Shown here piece by piece: positions 16,501 to 22,710 of a DNA stretch of 23,019 nt. How positions within the stretch are numbered: position 1 is the stretch's first letter; each line of letters opens with the position of its first letter. Below the pieces are notes generated by a model, which was given only the letters and a program-made list of their open reading frames with translations, ran no database searches and was not told the DNA's origin. Origin of the DNA: a virus; the IMG/VR virus record IMGVR_UViG_3300028423_001069, positions 1-23,019 of that record, one strand, 5' to 3'. The position numbers were made by a program, and so were the translations under genes.

Positions 16501-19500
16501 TGTCTCCTATATCCAAAATTGTGTAGTTTCTGCCTTCGATAAAATCTCCTGCATTTATAACTTCAGGATCAAATTCAAAGTTTTCGATTTTATGGCTTCG
16601 ACCTGCCCATGTTAAAATCATTCCGCCAGAATAACCAGGATCGCCTGGCTGTCTTCCGGCGACGTCTCTAGTTAACCTAGTAATTTCACTATCAGTTAGT
16701 TCATTACCAGTTGGTTTAATTGTGCGAATTGCAATTTCAGTATCGCCTGCAGTGTCTCCTTTATTTCCGGTAACTCTTTCAAAATCTACAGGAATTTCAA
16801 CTACATCATAAGGCAAATCAAATACTACAATAACAGAATCAGTATCTAATTCAGTCCCGTAGTTGTTAAATCCTGAAAAAGAAATTGATCTATAGGTAAC
16901 TTCGTCACTTTCGTCGAAGTTAATAGAAGTAGATGGTCTTGTCACTAAACTAAATTTATCTCGCACACCGGTTAGTTGGTGAGTTTCGCTAGAACGATAT
17001 TCAACCGCTGTTCCGTTTGCAACGTCGTCTTGTAGCTCACTAAAAAAGTCACCACCTTCTCCTGCAATAGTCCCTGAAAATTGTAATCGATACACGGTAT
17101 TATCGTATACGGTTCCTGTTGCAGTTAATTCGTCACTAATTTCAACTGTGCTAACTCGATAGCGAAGGGTTCCAATTGAACCGCCATGGTCGATAACAAC
17201 TATAGAATTAGGTTGTGGAGGATATTTTGCATCTGTAATATATAAATTTGTTTGATCTTCTAGATTTGTGTTTTCACCTGACTGAAGAAATGTTATTGCT
17301 TGTACAGGATAAGTCATATCTTGATCATAAGTAATTTGATCAGGAATTTCGTTAGGATCAGCACCTTCTGAAACTAGTGCAAAATTACCATAACCATTAG
17401 ACCCGTTTAGAGATCGGATTTCTGAACCATTTTTTGCATAATATCCTGCTTGACAGTAATAAGTGAACATTGATACCATTTCTGACAAAGCACCGTTATT
17501 GGTGACTAGGCCGTATCCTAGATCGTTTATCTGTGTAAAGTCATTCCCCAATATAGATCGATTCCCTGCAGTTTGTAGGAAAATATTTTTGTTTACAGCA
17601 CCTTGATAGCCTTGCCCGATATTTGATTGATCAGGATTGCTACTACTATCAAGATAAATTCTTGCTTCGCCGTTACCACTGACATAATCTGAAATTGCAT
17701 TTACTTGATACCTGATGCCATCTACATAAAAGGGACACGGCAGTTCCGGAGGTCTAATATATAAACCCTGTCCAAGGTCACTTTTGACATCTAAAACAAA
17801 TGGACTTACAATATTAACAATTTTTGTCGGTATGTTCCCAACAAACGCATCTATGTACATTCCGCCACGAAATGCTTTTTCGCTGTCGCTTTTTGAAAAA
17901 CTAGTGCCTGTCTGTATGTAAGGTGATTTAGTTAATATCTGTCCTTCCGGATCTAGAACAACCATAAATCCTCCGTGGCCTTGTACGGTCACGTTTCTGA
18001 CTATTGTTGCATCGTCCATCATGAAAACATCGACACCGGCGGCATCATTTATTTTTGCAGGATTAAAATCTTCATTAAATGCAAATAGAACCAATTCTAG
18101 AAGATTTCCAAATAAAGCAACTGTGCCAGATTCGGCTTCGCCTACACGCATGTCCGGTCTTAAATTATAATTTTGTGTAGGTTCGTTGCCATTAAGCAGT
18201 TCGACTATTATAGGTCTAGCATCATCTAATAGTTGAGAAATAAACGACCAATCAGTAGACTCTGTAAAGAGATAAAGATTGCTTTGTGATTCTAATGTAA
18301 ACTCAGTTTCACCTATTTCAAAATCTGTTGCTATATTTTCAAAAACAGGTTCTATTATTTCTTTAAACTTGGTCTGCTGTGTTTGACTTAATCCTTTATC
18401 ACCTAGAATTTCTTCTAGAATAAAACTAATGTTAAGTTTTATAATTTCTGATGCTTTTACAAAGTTTCCTGAATTTAACGGAACTATACCTACATTTTTT
18501 TCTTTAAAAGGATCTTCCAAGTAATGTCTTCCAAAATAACCTTGTAACTGATCGCTTTGATTAATAAATGGAGCAACACTGCTTTCGATAATATACATTC
18601 TTCCAGTTTCGGCTGTAAATGTTATATTTGATCCGCCGACAACATCGGAAACTGTTATTTGATCTTGACCTATCGAAGTTATGTAATAAGTAGTATCTTC
18701 GTCTATTGATCCTCCTATTAGATTTTGCCCAGCAAACCGTATGGGTTGATCGATGCTCATCCAGCTTGTATTGTCAACTTCGATAACATCAGAGTCGACA
18801 ACTCCTACTTGGTCTATTTGGGAGTGTTTTACCGGAAGCAATGGTATATCATCGAATTCTAAATCTCTAAAGAAATATGTATCAGACCATTTTGATTGAG
18901 ATAACCGTTTTTTTGGCCTAACAATAATTCTTCTAAATTCGTCACCCTTTAGAGATACGTTTGCTGCAAGTTTAATCGGATAGTCTTCTTCGTAGGTGCC
19001 TGATTCAACACATATTGTAACTTGTTTTTGTTTAACAAAATTTCCAAAACTTACAGATTCTCCAACTTCAAAATCAATCGAATTTAAAGGAATAAGTTCA
19101 AATGTATCTTCTTCGCTAGAATTTGTTAAAGACACGATTCTTCCTTTTGCACCAGAAGAATTTCCAACAATTACTTTTCCTGGAAGGGTATCTACATTTT
19201 GAGGGTCTGCTTGATCTACATGAGATTTTGTTGCACCGTTATCAAGTTTGATTTCATAATTTGATCCAAAAATAGCGCCACGTCCGGCGTCGATTCCGTT
19301 TTGTATTATTTCAATTACTAAATCAAAATTATTTAAAACCGAATCTTCTGCATCTTGATCGTCATTATAAGAAAAATCAAAAATTTGATCTAGTTTTGTA
19401 GAATTAAAATCGGCTATTCTTTCTTGGAATGTTTTTCCAAATTGTAAACCAAGAGTATAATCTGAATAACTAGAAATATCAAATTTATTTCTTAGTTCTT

Positions 19501-21319
19501 TATCAGTATAAAGCTCAAATTCAGTATCGGTTAAAACTCTTACATAAGCAGTTTGTCTGTCAATTTCGTCCATTCCGATATCAGTTGTACTATCGACTCT
19601 TCTAAACTTAACTTGGTCTCCGTTTTCAAGTTGGTGAGGAACAGTGCTACCTTGGGGATTTCCGCTTGTTATTGTTGAAGTATTTTTATCGATAAGTTGT
19701 ACTAAGTTTTGCGGTGGCTCGAACTCAAGATCAAACTTACGCTGATACAATCTATTATGTAGTATACCGTCAATTAGGTCTCTTACAAAATTTATTAACT
19801 CAAAAACTTGACTTTGTTGACTTTTTATTTTGTAACGTCCGTCAACTGTTGCATAGAATCTTTCAGCAGCCGATCGAGTTAATATATTTGCATTAGCACC
19901 TCGATTTATATCAAACGAAATTGCATTCACTATGCGAGTGATGTCTTCTGCCCATGAATCTTCATCGAAAATAAAATTTTCAAAATTTTCTCTTAAGAAT
20001 TCTAATGATTCATTTAGAATATATTCTAGATTTTTTAGTATTAGATTTCGTGTATCTGAGTAAATAGGATTTTTAATAGCTGCAGATGTTACTAGAGCAT
20101 CGTTTGCACCGTCTTCGTTAGTAATTGTTTGCATATACGGACCTGCTTCAGGTTCGCTTGCTCTAATTATTTCTTCTGCTCGCTTAGCTGCTGCATTTAT
20201 TGATCTAAATCCAAAATCAAATGCAGTTCCTTCCTTGCCTGGTGCCACGCCTTTCATTCTGTCGTCGCCGCTAGTAGTCACAAATATGTTTTCAGTTGAA
20301 GAATATGATGTATTGTCTACATAAAATTTAGTTGCAGCCTGCAAATCGTCGCTTCCAGATACATTACCGAATCCTGAGAGGTCTCCTGGATGGTCATCTA
20401 AAAACAGAGTCCCTTCCATTTTGTCGCCCTGCCTTCTTACTGCACTCTTGCGAGGAACCGGTGCGTCTTCTCTAAAGTTTCCTAAAAGATCCTCATTATA
20501 GCTAGCATCAATGATTTGATGAAAGTCACCAATGCTTGTGTCAATACTTCCAGTTACTGAAATTTTATCACCGCTGTTAACATCATATACACTTAATTGA
20601 TCATCATTTACATAGCGTATTTCGTAAACAGTGCCCGAAGTTAAACCATTAGGATCGTTAAATCTACTTTCGAAGCTAAAAAGTGTTCCGTTTACAGCTC
20701 GATCAAATCCGTGATCAGATAACAAGAGATTTCCATTTACGTAATCGTCTATATTAAGAAAATAGCTGTTCGTGTCCTCAGGCTCGCTTTCAATTCTTAC
20801 TGGCAAAACATTTGAATTAATGATATATCTTGAATCAGCAAACTTTTTGTCGATTACTAAATCTTCGATTGTGATATTTGTACCGTGTGTTATATTAAAA
20901 TCAGATGCTGCTGTATCTGAAATTTCTATATTACCTAACGAATTTGATCTAGCATCTAGAGGTTTTGTAAGAAAAGGAGTTTGATCGTCGCCTATTCTAC
21001 CAAATTCTGTTGATATTATCAATTTACCATTAACAGAAAAATCAAAACTTACAGTGTCAGCATTGTTAGGATTAAGTGCCCTGTCAGATGCAAGTTCTAC
21101 TGAGTTTAAATTTACCCCAGCCGAATCTACTAAAAGAACAGTGTTAGGTAACAATACGTCTGGTGTGTCTTCAAACGAAGTAAAACTTATTAAACCTCCT
21201 TCGCCGACTAAGCCGTAGATCTCGTCAAAGTTTTCATTGGTTTTTCTAAAACTTTCTCTAATAGAATCACCAGTTCCGTCGTTCCCTTCGATGCCGATGT
21301 TGATTTGCTGTTTTGCCAT
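13514..21319 (-). CDS. Giant fibre protein with pectin-lyase-like region and C-terminal S74 intramolecular chaperone
   Basis: 2601 residues. It opens with INIGIEGNDGTGDSIRES, the attachment-type signature shared with the 235-residue protein. Around 765-800, VTICVESGTYEEDYPIKL and NVSLKGDEFRRIIVRP look like the start of a right-handed beta-helix (pectin-lyase-like) domain continuing to about 1310 (EIRSLNGSNGYGNFALVSEG). Near 1600 is the 'YTI..IG.TDW...A' and 'GSGTGAAF' motif common in marine phage fibres, and near 1857 GSIDMGNNQIKNL. Residues 2489-2601 are an S74 domain: FSDKRLKKDI with Ser2491 and a Lys as the expected self-cleavage dyad, GVIAQEIEKVMPEAV, and a helical YEKLVPLLIEAIK tail. Such domains trimerise the fibre and then cut themselves off. 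GGAG precedes the ATG. Similar giant genes are known in marine T4-like phages. Confidence 0.88.
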   Translation of the reverse strand: MAKQQINIGIEGNDGTGDSIRESFRKTNENFDEIYGLVGEGGLISFTSFEDTPDVLLPNTVLLVDSAGVNLNSVELASDRALNPNNADTVSFDFSVNGKLIISTEFGRIGDDQTPFLTKPLDARSNSLGNIEISDTAASDFNITHGTNITIEDLVIDKKFADSRYIINSNVLPVRIESEPEDTNSYFLNIDDYVNGNLLLSDHGFDRAVNGTLFSFESRFNDPNGLTSGTVYEIRYVNDDQLSVYDVNSGDKISVTGSIDTSIGDFHQIIDASYNEDLLGNFREDAPVPRKSAVRRQGDKMEGTLFLDDHPGDLSGFGNVSGSDDLQAATKFYVDNTSYSSTENIFVTTSGDDRMKGVAPGKEGTAFDFGFRSINAAAKRAEEIIRASEPEAGPYMQTITNEDGANDALVTSAAIKNPIYSDTRNLILKNLEYILNESLEFLRENFENFIFDEDSWAEDITRIVNAISFDINRGANANILTRSAAERFYATVDGRYKIKSQQSQVFELINFVRDLIDGILHNRLYQRKFDLEFEPPQNLVQLIDKNTSTITSGNPQGSTVPHQLENGDQVKFRRVDSTTDIGMDEIDRQTAYVRVLTDTEFELYTDKELRNKFDISSYSDYTLGLQFGKTFQERIADFNSTKLDQIFDFSYNDDQDAEDSVLNNFDLVIEIIQNGIDAGRGAIFGSNYEIKLDNGATKSHVDQADPQNVDTLPGKVIVGNSSGAKGRIVSLTNSSEEDTFELIPLNSIDFEVGESVSFGNFVKQKQVTICVESGTYEEDYPIKLAANVSLKGDEFRRIIVRPKKRLSQSKWSDTYFFRDLEFDDIPLLPVKHSQIDQVGVVDSDVIEVDNTSWMSIDQPIRFAGQNLIGGSIDEDTTYYITSIGQDQITVSDVVGGSNITFTAETGRMYIIESSVAPFINQSDQLQGYFGRHYLEDPFKEKNVGIVPLNSGNFVKASEIIKLNISFILEEILGDKGLSQTQQTKFKEIIEPVFENIATDFEIGETEFTLESQSNLYLFTESTDWSFISQLLDDARPIIVELLNGNEPTQNYNLRPDMRVGEAESGTVALFGNLLELVLFAFNEDFNPAKINDAAGVDVFMMDDATIVRNVTVQGHGGFMVVLDPEGQILTKSPYIQTGTSFSKSDSEKAFRGGMYIDAFVGNIPTKIVNIVSPFVLDVKSDLGQGLYIRPPELPCPFYVDGIRYQVNAISDYVSGNGEARIYLDSSSNPDQSNIGQGYQGAVNKNIFLQTAGNRSILGNDFTQINDLGYGLVTNNGALSEMVSMFTYYCQAGYYAKNGSEIRSLNGSNGYGNFALVSEGADPNEIPDQITYDQDMTYPVQAITFLQSGENTNLEDQTNLYITDAKYPPQPNSIVVIDHGGSIGTLRYRVSTVEISDELTATGTVYDNTVYRLQFSGTIAGEGGDFFSELQDDVANGTAVEYRSSETHQLTGVRDKFSLVTRPSTSINFDESDEVTYRSISFSGFNNYGTELDTDSVIVVFDLPYDVVEIPVDFERVTGNKGDTAGDTEIAIRTIKPTGNELTDSEITRLTRDVAGRQPGDPGYSGGMILTWAGRSHKIENFEFDPEVINAGDFIEGRNYTILDIGDTDWNAVADTSGVTYENGDTFTAQNSGSGTGAAFDNNAAKITISSSPITDITSGGTGISQPFTEDRVLYAGLPEDTTGEITKSISLCRATGHDFTQIGTGGYNDSNYPNVILGDPVNSLAPFYTNEPTASSAQVWERRKGRVFWVSTDQFGFFRVGRFFNVDQAQGSISFSGEIGITDINQLGFKKGVSIDEFSIDDTMADVSENAVPVEKAIVGYVNKRLGLDSVGNTVSGTLGSGYLPLNGIAAMIGSIDMGNNQIKNLDDPDNDPKTATNKSYVDEIAQNYNKFTDLKDIEINSLEGSQFLVSTGHKRIFVNATDPANWQPGSQFEISSSPVGTPIGEIVDKQNISDGIYNNVDIITYREISGVFSKNDEVSDGNEITEILEGPYNEFANGEITSNSVIEITATRNQSNTDLNLQIKNDSLLNTDIAANAGIQQNKLSMQKADTFVEQDAVTGWNGTSSKTQSDLGLATFSDENFETQDGYVRIKNNGIAFAELPLVNQYELYGRVNTNTGDTESISFSDVIKYGSGLEDNDFDGNNWTTTSVTKLELNGDVSAEPGDIIQQLTSGATGTVQARIIHKSVLYLIDIVGTFDSSNNISNATTLENYEVRPTSVQQVTTGGDALVKIDEDNDVYATTTVTNNTSPNTIVRRDTRGFVAAEGLQLNQNDIITYSGGVVRFRTPGGDTVFSSESSSNANGKTITSVPDSLSVGGDNREDASTFQLNSDSYSENGWISTNWLYTNFIEANNEGDSNSTGIGIGNGTGFSNSADNVIGFVTNGSERMVIDETSVRTLSQVEVENGLIVSGGRLVVPIGDTADRTNTPTAGVIRFNTETDAFEGYHNSEWRNLGADSDASLQVASLGVGTPASGVAGEIRATGDIVSHFSDKRLKKDIEKISHAYERIKLISGVTYSPNELALDKGFRDEKSVGVIAQEIEKVMPEAVKMAPFDALNKGDSVTSKSGKDYKTVQYEKLVPLLIEAIKDLGTMVEELKGRL

Positions 21320-21334
21320 TCTTTGCTCCGATTT

Positions 21335-21664
21335 TTAAAAACTTATACTAACACCGCACCCGCATGCTGATTGCACATTAGGATTTCTAATTTTAATTTT
21401 AGAACCAAGCATTTCGGTTACGTAATCGATTTCTGTTCCTTCTAAAAAAGGAAGACTTGATGCACCAATTATAAGATTGCCTGTTCCTGTAGAAATTATT
21501 TCATCTTCTTCATTGACTTGATCTTTTGAAATAGTTCCCCATTCATATTCGAATCCTGCACACCCGCCCCCTTTTAGATTTAAAGAAACACCATAACAAT
21601 TCCTTTCGTTACAAATTGAATTTATATGATTTTTTGCTGTTTCGGTTAACTTGCGGATAGTCAT
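21335..21664 (-). CDS. A-type Fe-S cluster carrier (IscA/SufA/HesB-like)
   Basis: 109 residues, full length for the family. LNLKGGGCAGFEYEW (C35) and the C-terminal NPNVQSACGCGVSISF (C101, C103) supply the three conserved cysteines; IDYVTEMLGSKIKIRNPN is the usual preceding stretch. The protein should bind and deliver Fe-S clusters to apoproteins in the cytoplasm; the recipients in the infected cell are unknown. HesB-like genes are known in marine cyanophages as auxiliary genes. It is the first gene of the leftward late cluster, 15 nt before the giant fibre gene, with AGGAGA and a GATAAATA octamer upstream, so late expression is inferred. Confidence 0.88.
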   Translation of the reverse strand: MTIRKLTETAKNHINSICNERNCYGVSLNLKGGGCAGFEYEWGTISKDQVNEEDEIISTGTGNLIIGASSLPFLEGTEIDYVTEMLGSKIKIRNPNVQSACGCGVSISF

Positions 21665-21680
21665 TTTTTCTCCTGTTTAT

Positions 21681-21688
21681 TATTTATC
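21681..21688 (-). promoter_or_regulatory. GATAAATA late-promoter-like octamer heading the leftward operon
   Basis: The minus strand reads GATAAATA (7 of 8 to TATAAATA), 16 nt before the ATG of the Fe-S carrier with AGGAGA between. It is the best candidate for the late promoter that reads the carrier, giant fibre and collars. Confidence 0.5.
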
Positions 21689-21708
21689 GTAAAATTTTGT
21701 AAGCCTAA

Positions 21709-21716
21709 TGTAAATA
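21709..21716 (+). promoter_or_regulatory. TGTAAATA late-promoter-like octamer abutting the zinc-protein start
   Basis: TGTAAATA matches the T4 late consensus at 7 of 8. Only 5 nt separate it from the ATG at 21722, so the usual +1 position would fall on the A of the start codon. No Shine-Dalgarno is visible. Confidence 0.35.
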
Positions 21717-21721
21717 GCTAT

Positions 21722-22009
21722 ATGTATTTAGGTTATTTTGAAAACAAAACCCGTTATAAAAGAAAAAGCAAATTAGGAAAAGAACATTACTATACTCGAA
21801 TACAGAGATATGTAAATTTAAAATGTGATGCTTGCGGGGAAGAGTTTACAAGGCCGCGACGAAAAATGAATCCAACACGCCTTAATAATAATTATTTTCA
21901 TGTTTGTGATAATTGTGATGCAAAAAGATTTGCGCAAAAAAGAGGAGTTGAGAAAAGAAAGATATGGCAACTTACTGCAAGCTCAGAACTTCCTGTTAGT
22001 AAATTTTAG
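21722..22009 (+). CDS. Small basic zinc-ribbon-like protein
   Basis: 95 residues. C35-D-A-C38 and C62-D-N-C65 form two CxxC knuckles 23 residues apart, a probable structural zinc site. The N-terminus (LGYFENKTRYKRKSKLGK) and C-terminus are strongly basic, so nucleic-acid binding is likely. The 'YFENKTRYKRKSKLG' opening is one I recall from a small family in marine T4-like phages, not verified here. No HNH catalytic motif is apparent although the arrangement resembles HNH-type zinc ribbons; NNNYFHVCDNC contains a His that could be coincidental. It diverges from the Fe-S carrier and converges on the 54-residue membrane gene, overlapping its end by 4 nt. Confidence 0.78.
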   Translation: MYLGYFENKTRYKRKSKLGKEHYYTRIQRYVNLKCDACGEEFTRPRRKMNPTRLNNNYFHVCDNCDAKRFAQKRGVEKRKIWQLTASSELPVSKF

Positions 22010-22170
22010 TTTTTTGCAAATAAAGTGTATAGTCCATAACCTATTGCACCATATGCTACAACGGATGCAACAGGTTTGAAGATTAAAAAAACTATGCCTG
22101 CACCGATTAAAATTGCACCATCTAAACTAGTTCTTTCGTTTAATCTATTTTTTATAAAAGATTTTATCAC
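22006..22170 (-). CDS. Small membrane protein, 54 residues
   Basis: A GTG (22170-22168) preceded by GGAGAG opens a 54-residue frame ending in TAA (22008-22006). The sequence has a basic N-terminus (IKSFIKNRLNERTSLDG), then AILIGAGIVFLIFKP and VASVVAYGAIGYGLYTLF, two hydrophobic segments separated by KP, ending AKN. This predicts a two-pass or hairpin inner-membrane protein with the charged N-terminus inside. I recall similar small proteins in marine T4-like phages (not verified). Function unknown; membrane remodelling or a lysis-related role would be guesses. It converges with the zinc-ribbon gene. Confidence 0.7.
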   Translation of the reverse strand: MIKSFIKNRLNERTSLDGAILIGAGIVFLIFKPVASVVAYGAIGYGLYTLFAKN

Positions 22171-22200
22171 CGTTCTCTCCAAAAAGTTAACTGATAATAT

Positions 22201-22208
22201 TATTTAGT
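22201..22208 (-). promoter_or_regulatory. ACTAAATA weak late-promoter-like octamer for the membrane gene
   Basis: On the minus strand ACTAAATA shares the TAAATA core of the late consensus. It lies 31 nt before the GTG and shares its first base with the plus-strand TATAAATA, giving a back-to-back pair. Confidence 0.3.
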
Positions 22209-22215
22209 ATAAATA
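22208..22215 (+). promoter_or_regulatory. Perfect TATAAATA late promoter
   Basis: The full T4 late consensus, with a predicted start near 22221, then AAGGAG and the ATG at 22243. Spacing and orientation are those expected of a T4-type late promoter. It is the clearest late promoter in the window. Confidence 0.65.
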
Positions 22216-22242
22216 TTCTACCAATACAAAGGAGACAAAAAA

Positions 22243-22518
22243 ATGTTTGGATGGTTAAAGAACCTGTTTTTTGGCAAGAATGAAAAACCTACTCTTGAGA
22301 GACCGATTATAACTCCCAAGGTAGAAGCAGAACCAGCGCCAAAAAAAGAAACTAAGAAAAAACCTACAGCAACTACTGGCAGAAAGCCTGCAAGTAAATC
22401 TGTAGATGTAGACTCAATGACTAAGCCTCAGTTAATTGAACATGCTAAAAAACAAGGCATCAAAGTTAATGCAAGTTTGAAAAAGGCAGACCTTGTCAAA
22501 AAGATCAAGAACGCATAA
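22243..22518 (+). CDS. Small Lys/Pro-rich protein with C-terminal HeH/SAP-like motif
   Basis: 91 residues. The N-terminus (FGWLKNLFFGK) is a short amphipathic or membrane-touching helix. Residues 20-55 are a Lys/Pro/Ala linker. The C-terminus has MTKPQLIEHAKKQGIKVNAS then LKKADLVKKIKNA, a helix-extended-helix (HeH/SAP/LEM-like) pattern associated with DNA or protein binding. It may bind DNA or tether something to the membrane; neither is shown. A perfect TATAAATA and AAGGAG precede the ATG, so it is expressed late. The 3' end overlaps the converging coiled-coil ORF by 14 nt. Confidence 0.75.
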   Translation: MFGWLKNLFFGKNEKPTLERPIITPKVEAEPAPKKETKKKPTATTGRKPASKSVDVDSMTKPQLIEHAKKQGIKVNASLKKADLVKKIKNA

Positions 22519-22556
22519 TCTGAGAAAGCTGAGAAGCTAACTGTTCTTGCGTTCTT
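22498..22556 (-). terminator. Candidate terminator for the coiled-coil ORF
   Basis: On the minus strand AAGAACGCA (22556-22548) pairs perfectly with TGCGTTCTT (22515-22507), a 9-bp stem with a 32-nt loop. TTTTT follows at 22502-22498 after a 4-nt gap. The ORF's TGA overlaps the stem base. The long loop and gap make it moderate. Confidence 0.4.
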
Positions 22557-22681
22557 TCCGAGCGGGCGAGCTTGCGTTCTAGTACGTCTATAGCCGCCCG
22601 CTGTTTTTTGACCTGTTCTTCTATGCTTTGCACATATCTTTGAGAAGGAATCTGTCTTTCTTGACCATCCTCTCCTAAAAT
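22505..22681 (-). CDS. Coiled-coil ORF of about 58 residues with no normal start codon
   Basis: An open frame lies between TGA (22687-22685) and TGA (22507-22505). Its translation looks like a real protein: ILGEDGQERQIPSQRYVQ, then IEEQVKKQRAAIDVLERKLA and SERTQEQLASQLSQIMRS, a clear amphipathic coiled coil. The only near-N-terminal start is ATT at 22681; a GTG at 22633 would lose 16 residues including the ordered-looking opening. An ATG in another frame has AGGAGAGG but stops after 15 codons. It could be a gene with a rare start, a gene with a mutated start (the codon before TAT-ATT is TGA), or a programmed frameshift product. Function unknown. Confidence 0.5.
   Translation of the reverse strand: MLGEDGQERQIPSQRYVQSIEEQVKKQRAAIDVLERKLARSERTQEQLASQLSQIMRS
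22561..22609 (+). terminator. Intrinsic terminator downstream of the HeH/SAP-like gene
   Basis: AGCGGGCG (22561-22568) pairs with CGCCCGCT (22595-22602), an 8-bp GC-rich stem, followed by G and TTTTTT (22604-22609). The 26-nt loop can fold further. It lies 42 nt after the TAA of the plus-strand gene and within the antisense coiled-coil ORF. Confidence 0.6.
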
Positions 22682-22698
22682 ATATCAGTATTTACGTC

Positions 22699-22706
22699 AA
22701 TAAATA
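22699..22706 (+). promoter_or_regulatory. AATAAATA late-promoter-like octamer abutting the right-edge gene
   Basis: AATAAATA (7 of 8 to consensus) ends 4 nt before the ATG at 22711, so the predicted start lies at the start codon. On the other strand GTAAATAC (22695-22688) is 3 nt away, facing the coiled-coil ORF. No Shine-Dalgarno is seen before 22711. Confidence 0.35.
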
Positions 22707-22710
22707 CAAT

